From Candidatus Moraniibacteriota bacterium (lineage in GTDB: Bacteria > Patescibacteriota > Minisyncoccia > Moranbacterales > UBA2206), in assembly GCA_003482885.1 (NCBI GenBank), contig DMXN01000036.1:8934-25867 (forward strand): DNA of 16,934 nt, in the 5' to 3' direction. Made by a program: the position numbers and the translations under genes. Positions 6,555-13,426 of the stretch are shown piece by piece; the first letter of the stretch is position 1, and each line of letters starts with the position of its first letter. The notes beneath the pieces are model-generated. The model saw nothing but the letters and a program-made list of their open reading frames with translations, did not search any database and had not been told where the DNA came from.

Positions 6555-6782
6555 ATGGATAAAAATACGGAAAATAATAAATCTTGGTCGGCGATAAAAT
6601 TCGCGTGGGAGTTGGGCTATTCAATCGTCATTCCGCTGGCTGTCTTTGCTTTGCTGGGAAGGCTGTTGGACAAAAAAATGGGAACACCGCCATTGGCTTT
6701 GCTTTCCGGCATACTGCTTTCAGTTATCGCCACCAGTTATATTGTTTATAAAAAAACCGCAGAAATAATAAGCAAAAAATAA
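6555..6782 (+). CDS. atpI: ATP synthase accessory protein, AtpZ/AtpI family
   Basis: A 75-residue protein with two predicted membrane helices (about residues 17-35 and 47-65) joined by a short charged turn (GRLLDKKMGTPP). This is the pattern of the small AtpI/AtpZ proteins encoded first in F1Fo operons, thought to help assemble the c-ring or to move Mg2+/Ca2+. I chose the ATG at 6555 because the sequence from there (N-terminal charged residues, then WSAIKFAWELGY) matches family proteins. An in-frame ATG at 6531 would add eight residues (MWHYVIFT) and coincides with the predicted transcript start, so a leaderless longer form is possible. It lies 6 nt before atpB, consistent with co-transcription. 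Confidence 0.8.
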   Translation: MDKNTENNKSWSAIKFAWELGYSIVIPLAVFALLGRLLDKKMGTPPLALLSGILLSVIATSYIVYKKTAEIISKK

Positions 6783-6788
6783 AAAATA

Positions 6789-7541
6789 ATGGAAATATCA
6801 CTGGCGGCCGAACCACTGTTTCATATAGGAACATTTACTGTTACCAACACATTGATTATGTCGCTGATTTTAAGTTGCGTGATTATTGTCGCGTCGTTTA
6901 TTCTTAAGAAAAAATTAAAACTTATTCCCAAAGGCTTTCAAAATATTATCGAATATATCATGGAAGCCTTTTTAAATTTGGTTGACAGCGTTACCCATAA
7001 TCGAAAACAATCAGAAATTTTTTTTCCTATCGTAATGACAATTTTTATCTTTGTAATTCTTTCCAATTGGATTGAAATTATTCCGGGGTTGGGAACAATT
7101 GGAATAAATGAAACGCATGAAGGAAAAACTATTTTAGTCCCATTTATTCGCAGCGCATCCGCTGATCTTAATGTTACATTGGCGATCGCGCTTATTTCGG
7201 TTTTTTTCGTCCAGTTTCTAGGAATTGCGACGATTGGAATTTCCAAATACGCGGGAAAATTTTTCGTTAGTCCGTTACGCAAGCCATATTTAGTGGGAAC
7301 CTTTGTCGGATTGCTTGAAATAATCAGTGAATTTGCTAAAATAATATCGTTTTCCTTCCGGTTGTTCGGAAACATATTTGCCGGAGAAGTTTTATTGATA
7401 GTTATGCTGAATTTGGTGCCATATTTCGTTCCGCTTCCATTTTTATTTTTAGAAATTTTTGTAGGCTTCGTGCAAGCGTTGGTGTTTGCTATGCTTACAC
7501 TGGTATTTTTGAAAATGGCGACAGTGGAAGCGGCGCATTAA
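6789..7541 (+). CDS. atpB: F1Fo ATP synthase subunit a
   Basis: A 250-residue integral membrane subunit that forms the ion half-channels against the c-ring. The essential arginine lies in SFSFRLFGNIFAGEVLL (R191), matching the E. coli R210 region, with the conserved Asn and Glu that follow. Earlier SADLNVTLAIA and the C-terminal helix GFVQALVFAMLTLVFLKMA (with the conserved glutamine) match helices of the family. About five to six membrane segments are predicted, and the length is normal. The start is preceded by A-rich sequence, not a Shine-Dalgarno. It sits between atpI and atpE in the standard order. Very confident. Confidence 0.97.
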   Translation: MEISLAAEPLFHIGTFTVTNTLIMSLILSCVIIVASFILKKKLKLIPKGFQNIIEYIMEAFLNLVDSVTHNRKQSEIFFPIVMTIFIFVILSNWIEIIPGLGTIGINETHEGKTILVPFIRSASADLNVTLAIALISVFFVQFLGIATIGISKYAGKFFVSPLRKPYLVGTFVGLLEIISEFAKIISFSFRLFGNIFAGEVLLIVMLNLVPYFVPLPFLFLEIFVGFVQALVFAMLTLVFLKMATVEAAH

Positions 7542-7626
7542 CGAAGTTATGGAAAATAATTATTTAATTTTTTTGCCTAATGACTATGAAGCAAACCGTA
7601 GGTTAGACAAAAAAAATATAAAAAGT
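7542..7626 (+). other. 85-nt U-rich leader between atpB and atpE
   Basis: A relatively long gap for this part of the operon. It contains a U-rich run (about 7561-7575) and an in-frame ATG at 7549 that would extend subunit c by 26 charged, non-family residues, which I judge untranslated. In E. coli a U-rich region before atpE enhances translation of the high-copy subunit c. A similar role here is only inference. Confidence 0.3.
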
Positions 7627-7854
7627 ATGGAAACAGAAGCAGCTAAATCTTTAGCCGCCGCGATTGCCATCGGAGTCGGAGCAATTGGCCCGGGGCTTGG
7701 AATTGGAATGTTGGCGTCCAAGGCCATGGAATCGATCGGCCGGAATCCGGAAGCGACTTCCAAAATTCAAACAGCGATGATTTTGGCGATTGCTTTCACC
7801 GAAGCTATCGCGATTTACGCGCTGGTAGTCGCGTTGATTATTAAATTTGTTTAA
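7627..7854 (+). CDS. atpE: F1Fo ATP synthase subunit c (proton-type)
   Basis: A 75-residue hairpin of two membrane helices that oligomerises into the rotor ring. Helix 1 carries the glycine pattern GPGLGIG (residues 21-27), the polar loop is RNPE (39-42), and helix 2 carries the ion-binding carboxylate E59 in AFTEAIAIY. The site that is glutamine in Na+ rings (Q32 of Ilyobacter) is I26 here and the serine after the carboxylate is A60, so the sequence predicts H+ coupling. I chose the ATG at 7627 because it gives the standard length. The ATG at 7549 would add an atypical hydrophilic extension. A hairpin follows the gene at 7864-7892. Confidence 0.95.
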   Translation: METEAAKSLAAAIAIGVGAIGPGLGIGMLASKAMESIGRNPEATSKIQTAMILAIAFTEAIAIYALVVALIIKFV

Positions 7855-7863
7855 TATTTTCTT

Positions 7864-7892
7864 CAAAGCGCTATTTTTAAAGTTGCGCTTTG
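7864..7892 (+). promoter_or_regulatory. Hairpin between atpE and atpF
   Basis: CAAAGCGC (7864-7871) pairs perfectly with GCGCTTTG (7885-7892) across a 13-nt loop. No T-run follows, so it is not a normal terminator. It may stabilise or partly attenuate the mRNA after the high-copy subunit c gene. Confidence 0.5.
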
Positions 7893-7916
7893 GGATAAGA
7901 TATTAAAATATTTTCT

Positions 7917-8402
7917 ATGGAACTGCTGAATAATTTAGGAATAAATGGAAAGTTGCTCTTGGCGCAAATAGTCAATTTTTTGGTGTTGCTTTTTATTCTC
8001 AAAAAATTCGCCTATGGACCGGTTTTGAAAATGCTCAATGACAGAACGAAGAAAATCGAAAAAGGATTGAAAGATTCAGAAGAGGCGCGTAAGAAATTGG
8101 AAGAAATAACCGAAAAAGAGAAAGAAGTTTTAAAAAAAGCCCGCGAAGAAGCGCAAGTGATTATTAAAAATGCCGAAGATCAAGCCAAGGCGAATGCGGT
8201 GAGTATTGTCTTGGAAGGCAGAGATCAAGGCGAAAAATTAATCATCAATGCTAAAAAACAAATTGAACAGGAAAAAAATAAAATGATGGTAGAAATAAAA
8301 TCCGAGGTGGCGGAGCTGGTTGCGCGCGCGACGGAGAAGATTATCGGGGAAAAATTAGATAGCGGTAAAGATAGAGAGTTAATAGAAAAAGTGATACGAT
8401 GA
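7917..8402 (+). CDS. atpF: F1Fo ATP synthase subunit b
   Basis: A 161-residue peripheral-stalk subunit. One N-terminal membrane helix (about residues 12-30, AQIVNFLVLLFILKKF) leads into the typical FAYGPVLKMLNDRTKKIEKGL and then a long, highly charged coiled coil, ending in a region expected to meet delta and F1. Length and layout are normal. Its last bases overlap atpH in an ATGA, indicating translational coupling. The start at 7917 has no Shine-Dalgarno and follows AT-rich sequence after the atpE hairpin. Confidence 0.95.
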   Translation: MELLNNLGINGKLLLAQIVNFLVLLFILKKFAYGPVLKMLNDRTKKIEKGLKDSEEARKKLEEITEKEKEVLKKAREEAQVIIKNAEDQAKANAVSIVLEGRDQGEKLIINAKKQIEQEKNKMMVEIKSEVAELVARATEKIIGEKLDSGKDRELIEKVIR

Positions 8403-8806
8403 AAATTACAACGCGACAATATGCCAAGAGCTTGTTTGAATTAACCTCCGGAAAATCGGAGCAGGAGATTAAAGGCGTTATTTCCAATTTCATAAAATTC
8501 TTGCAAAAAAACCGGCAGTTGAAATTGGCAGGAAAGATTATTGAAAAATTTGGTGAAATTTACAATAAAAAAAAGGGTATTGTCGAGGCGGAAATTGTTT
8601 CTCGTGAAAAATTGAACGGTGAATTGATTGTTAAGCTAGATGATTTTATAAAAAATAAATATTCGGCGAAAGAAGTGATGTTGAATAATAAGATTGACGA
8701 AAAGATTATTGGAGGAGTGATTATTAAAATTGGCGATGAGGTGATGGACGGAAGTGTTGGCGGACAGTTAAACAGGTTGAGAAAATGTTTAGAAATTAAA
8801 AATTAG
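8399..8806 (+). CDS. atpH: F1Fo ATP synthase subunit delta (short form)
   Basis: A 135-residue delta (OSCP) subunit that ties the peripheral stalk to the top of F1. The start TTRQYAKSLFEL is the standard N-terminus, and the C-terminal half shows KKGIVEAEIVS and the closing IGGVIIKIGDEVMDGSVGGQLNRLRK block, which is diagnostic. The usual length is about 175-180 residues. The shortfall falls in the N-terminal helical domain, which is cut to roughly half, as is often seen in reduced bacterial genomes. It overlaps atpF by 4 nt and lies 14 nt before atpA. Confidence 0.93.
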   Translation: MKITTRQYAKSLFELTSGKSEQEIKGVISNFIKFLQKNRQLKLAGKIIEKFGEIYNKKKGIVEAEIVSREKLNGELIVKLDDFIKNKYSAKEVMLNNKIDEKIIGGVIIKIGDEVMDGSVGGQLNRLRKCLEIKN

Positions 8807-8812
8807 AAATTA
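8789..8812 (+). repeat. Short tandem repeat across the atpH stop codon
   Basis: TTAGAAATTA occurs at 8789-8798 and again at 8803-8812 (period 14). The second copy contains the TAG stop of atpH. This looks like a slippage duplication that forms the atpH-atpA junction. Confidence 0.7.
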
Positions 8813-8820
8813 TAAATTTT

Positions 8821-10329
8821 ATGAACAAGGATTACATCATCGATCAACTTAAAAAACAAATTGAAAATTTCCAGTCAAAAGTTCCGACGGAGAAAGTCGG
8901 GAAAGTTCTTGAAATAGGGGACGGCGTAGCGAAGATTTCGGGACTGTCAGATTTAATGGCTTCGGAAATGGTGGAATTTTCCGATGGAATAATCGGCGTG
9001 GCTTTGAATCTAGAAGAGGATCAGGTCGGCGCGATGATTTTAGGGGATTATGCCGGAATTAAAGAGGGCGATACTGTGAAAGCGACCGGAAGAATTTTGT
9101 CTATTCCGGTAGGGGGGGATATGATTGGACGGGTGATCGATCCGTTAGGACAACCTCTTGATGGCAAAGGAAATATCGTGACGGAAAAATTTTATCCGGT
9201 GGAAAAAATTGCGCCGGGCGTAATAACTCGGCAATCCGTCAATCAACCGGTGCAGACAGGAATCAAGGCAATTGACGCAATGATTCCCGTAGGTCGCGGT
9301 CAGCGGGAACTTATTATCGGCGATCGCCAAACCGGAAAAACAGCGATTGCGATTGATACGATTATCAATCAACGCGGGCAAGATATGATTTGCGTTTATG
9401 TCGCCATCGGGCAGAAAGAATCTAAGATTGCCAGAATCGCGGCGGAATTAGAAAAGGCCGGCGCAATGGAATATACGACGATTGTTTTGGCGGGAGCTTC
9501 TGATCCTGCAGCTTTTTCTTTTATCGCTCCGTATTCCGGTTGCGCCTTGGGAGAATACTTTATGGATCAAGGAAAAGATGTTTTGGTTATTTATGATGAT
9601 CTTTCAAAACACGCGTGGAGTTATCGACAAATTTCATTGATTCTAAAAAGACCGCCGGGACGCGAAGCGTATCCGGGGGATGTTTTCTATTTGCATTCCA
9701 GACTTTTGGAACGGAGCGCGAAACTTAATAAAGATTTCGGCGGCGGATCAATTACTGCCTTGCCGATTATTGAAACACAAGCCGGCGATGTTTCCGCCTA
9801 TATTCCAACCAATGTCATTTCCATTACTGACGGACAAATTTATTTGGAATCCGATTTATTTTACAAAGGAATTCGTCCGGCGTTAAATGTCGGTCTTTCT
9901 GTTTCTCGCGTGGGATCGGCGGCGCAAACCAAGGCTATGAAAAAAGTGGCGGGAAAATTGCGTTTGGATTTGGCGCAGTTTCGGGAATTGGAAGCTTTCG
10001 CGCAATTTGGATCGGATTTAGATGAAAATACTAGAAAGCAAATTGAAAGAGGAAAACGAACGGTGGAAATTTTAAAACAAGGGCAATATGAACCAATGGC
10101 GATGGAAAATCAAGTGGCGATTTTATACGCTTTGACCAATGGTTTTATTGATGATGTCGCAGTAGAAAAAGTAAAAACATGGGAAAACGATTTTCATAAA
10201 TATCTAAAATCATCGCAGAAAAAAGTTTTAGATATGATCGCAGAGAAAAAAGAGCTGACGGATGAGGTAGTCGCGGCGATTGAGAAGGCGATTAGGGAGT
10301 TTAAGGAAATATACCAAAACGGTAGTTAA
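8821..10329 (+). CDS. atpA: F1Fo ATP synthase subunit alpha
   Basis: A 502-residue non-catalytic nucleotide-binding subunit (three per F1). The N-terminal beta-barrel domain is followed by Walker A GDRQTGKT (residues 167-174), the VIYDDLSKHAWSYRQ segment and the signature PGREAYPGDVFYLHSRLLER. The arginine finger that reaches into the beta active site lies in LSVSRVGSAAQTK (R363). Length is normal and no key residue is missing. The ATG at 8821 follows AT-rich sequence without Shine-Dalgarno. A REPIN-like double hairpin begins 6 nt after the stop, separating it from atpG. Confidence 0.98.
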   Translation: MNKDYIIDQLKKQIENFQSKVPTEKVGKVLEIGDGVAKISGLSDLMASEMVEFSDGIIGVALNLEEDQVGAMILGDYAGIKEGDTVKATGRILSIPVGGDMIGRVIDPLGQPLDGKGNIVTEKFYPVEKIAPGVITRQSVNQPVQTGIKAIDAMIPVGRGQRELIIGDRQTGKTAIAIDTIINQRGQDMICVYVAIGQKESKIARIAAELEKAGAMEYTTIVLAGASDPAAFSFIAPYSGCALGEYFMDQGKDVLVIYDDLSKHAWSYRQISLILKRPPGREAYPGDVFYLHSRLLERSAKLNKDFGGGSITALPIIETQAGDVSAYIPTNVISITDGQIYLESDLFYKGIRPALNVGLSVSRVGSAAQTKAMKKVAGKLRLDLAQFRELEAFAQFGSDLDENTRKQIERGKRTVEILKQGQYEPMAMENQVAILYALTNGFIDDVAVEKVKTWENDFHKYLKSSQKKVLDMIAEKKELTDEVVAAIEKAIREFKEIYQNGS

Positions 10330-10335
10330 GAATTA

Positions 10336-10414
10336 TTGTCATTCCCGTGAAAACGGGAATCCAGTGAAGCAACTAAGTTAGCAGATTAGATCCCCGCCTT
10401 CGCGGGGATGACAA
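10336..10414. repeat. REPIN-like double hairpin between atpA and atpG
   Basis: A 79-bp element with imperfect inverted ends: TTGTCATTCCCGTG at 10336 and, in reverse complement, TTGTCATCCCCGCG ending at 10414. It holds two strong hairpins: ATTCCCGT-GAAA-ACGGGAAT (10341-10360) and ATCCCCGC-CTTC-GCGGGGAT (10390-10409; with perfect pairing of the inner GC bases the stem is CCCCGC/GCGGGG). Two inverted REPs separated by a spacer is the REPIN pattern, and similar ATTCCC...GGGAAT repeats (such as dRS3 in Neisseria) are known. It differs from the RAYT-flanking REP at 2921/3521. Its right end abuts the atpG start. Confidence 0.8.
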
Positions 10415-10422
10415 GCAAGTTT

Positions 10423-11382
10423 ATGGCTGGAACCAAAGAAATTGTTAGACGCATAAAATCGGTGAAGAATACCGCTAAAATAACCCGCGCGATGGAAATG
10501 GTTTCGGCTGCCAAAATGCGCAAAGCGGTAGCGAGCGTTTTGGCGGTGCGCGCTTACGCCCATAGTGCGTGGGGCGCGCTGACCAACTTGGCGCGGGCGT
10601 TTGAAGAATATCGAGAAGGTCTTTTGGATGTGCGCGAAGTAAAAAGCGTCTTGGCGATCGCGATTTCTTCCAATCGGGGATTGTGCGGATCTTTTAACGC
10701 TCAAGTGGCGAAAAAAATCAGAGAAGAAATAAAAAATCCCGGGAAATTAAAAATAAACAGAATCGGAATAAAAAGAATCGATTCCGGCGTTTCCGATAAA
10801 GATTTAAAAATTGATTTTGTGACAGTGGGCAAGAAAGGAGAGTCGGTCATTCGCCGGATGAGTAAAAATATCATAGCGGCTTTTTCCGAACTGTCTTACT
10901 TGCCGAAAATCGAGGATGTTCGTCCGCTTGCTCGATTGACTATGGATGATTATTTGGCGAAAAAATATGATAAAGTGGTGGTAATTTATACCAACTATGT
11001 TTCCACTGTAAAACAAGAAACAAAAATTCGCCAGCTTTTGCCGATCAGCCGGATTGATATTGAAAAGCAAATTGCGGAAATGGATATTTTGGCGAAAGAA
11101 TACGGATTGGAAGAACCGATAATGGAATACAAAATTGAACCGAGTCCGAATGAAGTTTTGGAGCATATTTTTCCGCGATTGATTGAAATGCAAGTATATC
11201 ACGCGATTTTGGAATCCAACGCGTCTAAGGAATCAGCGCGAATGCTGGCGATGAAAAACGCTACCGAAGCGGCGGGAGATATGGCGAGCGATCTGACATT
11301 CGCGTATAATCAAATCCGGCAAATGAAAATCACGCAAGAGATTGCGGAAATTTCCGCCGGAAGAGCGGCGTTGGAAGGTTGA
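10423..11382 (+). CDS. atpG: F1Fo ATP synthase subunit gamma
   Basis: A 319-residue central rotor shaft. The N-terminal helix is the conserved KEIVRRIKSVKNTAKITRAM followed by EMVSAAKMRKA, the middle has SSNRGLCGSFN, and the C-terminal helix ends MASDLTFAYNQIRQMKITQE, all diagnostic. The ATG at 10423 gives the standard N-terminus. An in-frame ATG at 10408 lies inside the right arm of the REPIN-like repeat and would add MTSKF, so the repeat has replaced or overlaps the original translation-initiation region. A strong GC hairpin (10390-10409) ends 13 nt before the start. A gap of 116 nt with another hairpin separates it from atpD. Confidence 0.96.
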   Translation: MAGTKEIVRRIKSVKNTAKITRAMEMVSAAKMRKAVASVLAVRAYAHSAWGALTNLARAFEEYREGLLDVREVKSVLAIAISSNRGLCGSFNAQVAKKIREEIKNPGKLKINRIGIKRIDSGVSDKDLKIDFVTVGKKGESVIRRMSKNIIAAFSELSYLPKIEDVRPLARLTMDDYLAKKYDKVVVIYTNYVSTVKQETKIRQLLPISRIDIEKQIAEMDILAKEYGLEEPIMEYKIEPSPNEVLEHIFPRLIEMQVYHAILESNASKESARMLAMKNATEAAGDMASDLTFAYNQIRQMKITQEIAEISAGRAALEG

Positions 11383-11390
11383 CAACTAAT

Positions 11391-11416
11391 TTTATTCGTA
11401 GTGTACTACGAATAAA
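11391..11416 (+). promoter_or_regulatory. Hairpin in the atpG-atpD gap
   Basis: An 11-bp stem (11391-11401 with 11406-11416) around a 4-nt TGTA loop. It is followed a few bases later by a T-run (11422-11427), so it could be a partial terminator or mRNA-stability element. The rest of the 116-nt gap is AT-rich with recurring TTCGTA/TTTGTA words and a second small palindrome at 11465-11479. No clear promoter is seen. Confidence 0.5.
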
Positions 11417-11498
11417 TAGTTATTTTTTCGTAATTTTGTATTTTTGTAAAAATTTGTAATTTCGTAGTTATTATAACTAAATTAAATACTTAAATCGT

Positions 11499-12875
11499 AT
11501 GAAAAATCTAGGAAAAATCTCTCAAGTAATCGGTCCGGTGGTGGATGTGGAATTCGCGGAAGGTCTGCCGAAAATTTATGACGCGCTGGAAATCAAACTG
11601 GTGGATAATAAAAAATTGATTCTTGAAGTCGCTCAGCATACCGGCGGGAATAAAGTTCGGACAGTAGCGATGGGACCGACGGACGGGTTGCGTCGCGGAA
11701 TGGAAGTTATTGATACTGGCGATGCGATCAAAGTTCCCGTAGGAAAAGGAGTTTTAGGAAGAATGTTTAATTTATTGGGAGAAACTATTGATGGAAAAGA
11801 TGACGAAGTAAAATCAGAACGAAAAGATCCAATTCATCGCGACGCGCCTAAGTTTGAAGATCAATCAACCAAGGCGGAAATTTTTGAAACCGGAATAAAA
11901 GTTATTGATTTGATTTGTCCGTTTGTCAAAGGAGGGAAAGTGGGATTATTCGGCGGCGCGGGTGTGGGAAAAACCGTGGTAATTCAAGAGTTGATTAGAA
12001 ATATAGCTTCGGAACATGGAGGTTATTCCATTTTTGCCGGCGTAGGAGAACGGACTCGTGAAGGAAATGATTTATATCATGAAATGAAAGAATCGGGCGT
12101 GTTGGATAAAACCGCGCTGGTATTTGGTCAAATGAACGAACCGCCGGGAGCGCGGCAAAGAATAGCACTTTCCGCGTTGACGATGGCGGAATATTTTCGC
12201 GACACGGAAGGAAAAGATGTTTTGTTTTTTGTGGATAATATTTTTCGTTTCACGCAGGCCGGTTCGGAGGTATCGGCGCTTTTAGGACGGATTCCATCAG
12301 CGGTGGGCTATCAACCGACATTGGCGGAAGAAATGGGACGGCTGCAAGAAAGAATTACATCGACCAAAAAAGGTTCCATCACTTCCGTGCAGGCGGTTTA
12401 TGTCCCGGCTGATGACCTGACTGATCCGGCGCCGGCGACAACTTTCGGACATTTGGATTCCACCGTGGTGCTTTCCCGCGGACTTTCGGAACTGGGAATT
12501 TATCCGGCCGTTGATCCGCTGGATTCAAACTCGACGATTCTCGATCTGAATATTGTCGGCGAAGAACACTATCAAGTTGCCCGTGGAGTGCAAAAAGTTT
12601 TGCAAAGATATAAAGATTTACAAGACATTATCGCGATTTTAGGAATGGAAGAACTTTCCGATGAAGATAAAATCACAGTGGCGCGCGCCAGAAAAATTCA
12701 GAAATTTTTGTCCCAGCCGTTTTTTGTGGCGGAGCAATTCACGGGAACTCCGGGAAAATATGTCAAACTTTCCGATACCGTTAAAGGTTTCAAAATGATA
12801 TTAGACGGAGAAATGGATGAAATCGCGGAGCAGGAATTTTATATGAAAGGAAATATAAGTGAAATCAAAAAATAA
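11499..12875 (+). CDS. atpD: F1Fo ATP synthase subunit beta (catalytic)
   Basis: A 458-residue catalytic subunit that makes ATP from ADP and phosphate in F1. Walker A is GGAGVGKT (residues 152-159), the catalytic glutamate lies in GVGERTREGNDLYHEM (E184), and the FVDNIFRFTQAGSEVSALLGR block and PADDLTDPAPATTF are intact. The DELSEED-type lever appears as MEELSDEDK. Length is normal. The ATG at 11499 follows an AT-rich stretch without Shine-Dalgarno. The 116-nt structured gap upstream means it may have its own expression signals. atpC follows after 33 nt. Confidence 0.98.
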   Translation: MKNLGKISQVIGPVVDVEFAEGLPKIYDALEIKLVDNKKLILEVAQHTGGNKVRTVAMGPTDGLRRGMEVIDTGDAIKVPVGKGVLGRMFNLLGETIDGKDDEVKSERKDPIHRDAPKFEDQSTKAEIFETGIKVIDLICPFVKGGKVGLFGGAGVGKTVVIQELIRNIASEHGGYSIFAGVGERTREGNDLYHEMKESGVLDKTALVFGQMNEPPGARQRIALSALTMAEYFRDTEGKDVLFFVDNIFRFTQAGSEVSALLGRIPSAVGYQPTLAEEMGRLQERITSTKKGSITSVQAVYVPADDLTDPAPATTFGHLDSTVVLSRGLSELGIYPAVDPLDSNSTILDLNIVGEEHYQVARGVQKVLQRYKDLQDIIAILGMEELSDEDKITVARARKIQKFLSQPFFVAEQFTGTPGKYVKLSDTVKGFKMILDGEMDEIAEQEFYMKGNISEIKK

Positions 12876-12908
12876 TTTTAAATGATTTAAAATTACAAAC
12901 AAGCAAAA

Positions 12909-13355
12909 ATGGCAAATAATAAAATTCAATTTAAAATAGTCACTCCCGAACGAACTGTTTTTGAGGACGAAGTTGATCAAGCAACTCTGCCTGTTTCTGA
13001 CGGGGAAATTACAATTTTGCCCAATCACCGGTCGTATATCGCGTCGCTCAAAGCCGGAGAAATTATAATTAAAAAAGACGGCGAGGAAATTGATTTGGCG
13101 ATTTCCGGAGGATTTATCGAATTTCACGATAACACTCTGATTATTTTAGCGGATGCCGCGGAACGGGCGGAAGAAATTGATTTGACGGAAGCGGAAGAAG
13201 CCAGAAAGCGCGCGGAAGATTTGAAAAATCAAGCTATTTCCGTGGATGACGAAGAATACGCTCGCGTGGCGGCGGCGATTCAAAAAGAATCGGCTAGAAT
13301 AAAAGTGGCAAGAAAGCATCGGACGAAAAGAGGAATGTCGATGGGAGGGGAGTAG
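12909..13355 (+). CDS. atpC: F1Fo ATP synthase subunit epsilon
   Basis: A 148-residue subunit at the foot of the rotor that couples F1 to the c-ring and can inhibit ATP hydrolysis. The N-terminal beta-sandwich shows FKIVTPERTVFEDEVDQATLP, then DGEITILPNH and SGGFIEFHDNTLIILADAAERAEEID. The C-terminal helical hairpin (about residues 95-140) is present, so the inhibitory arm is probably kept, with a short basic tail (RKHRTKRG). It is the last gene of the operon, followed by a bidirectional terminator. Confidence 0.95.
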   Translation: MANNKIQFKIVTPERTVFEDEVDQATLPVSDGEITILPNHRSYIASLKAGEIIIKKDGEEIDLAISGGFIEFHDNTLIILADAAERAEEIDLTEAEEARKRAEDLKNQAISVDDEEYARVAAAIQKESARIKVARKHRTKRGMSMGGE

Positions 13356-13373
13356 AAAATTTAGGTTAAAAAT

Positions 13374-13406
13374 AAAAAACACTTCAATTTTCGTAAAGTG
13401 TTTTTT
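13374..13406. terminator. Bidirectional Rho-independent terminator, atpC / helicase
   Basis: An 11-bp stem (13374-13384 with 13396-13406, core ACACTT/AAGTGT) with an 11-nt loop has an A-run on one side and a T-run on the other. It can therefore end the ATP synthase operon on the plus strand and the convergent helicase gene on the minus strand. Confidence 0.85.
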
Positions 13407-13426
13407 AATGTCTGGCTATCTCAAGC

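Noticed and set aside
7549..7626. N-terminal extension of subunit c from an upstream ATG
   Set aside because: The extra 26 residues are hydrophilic and unlike any subunit c leader, while the ATG at 7627 gives the standard 75-residue protein.
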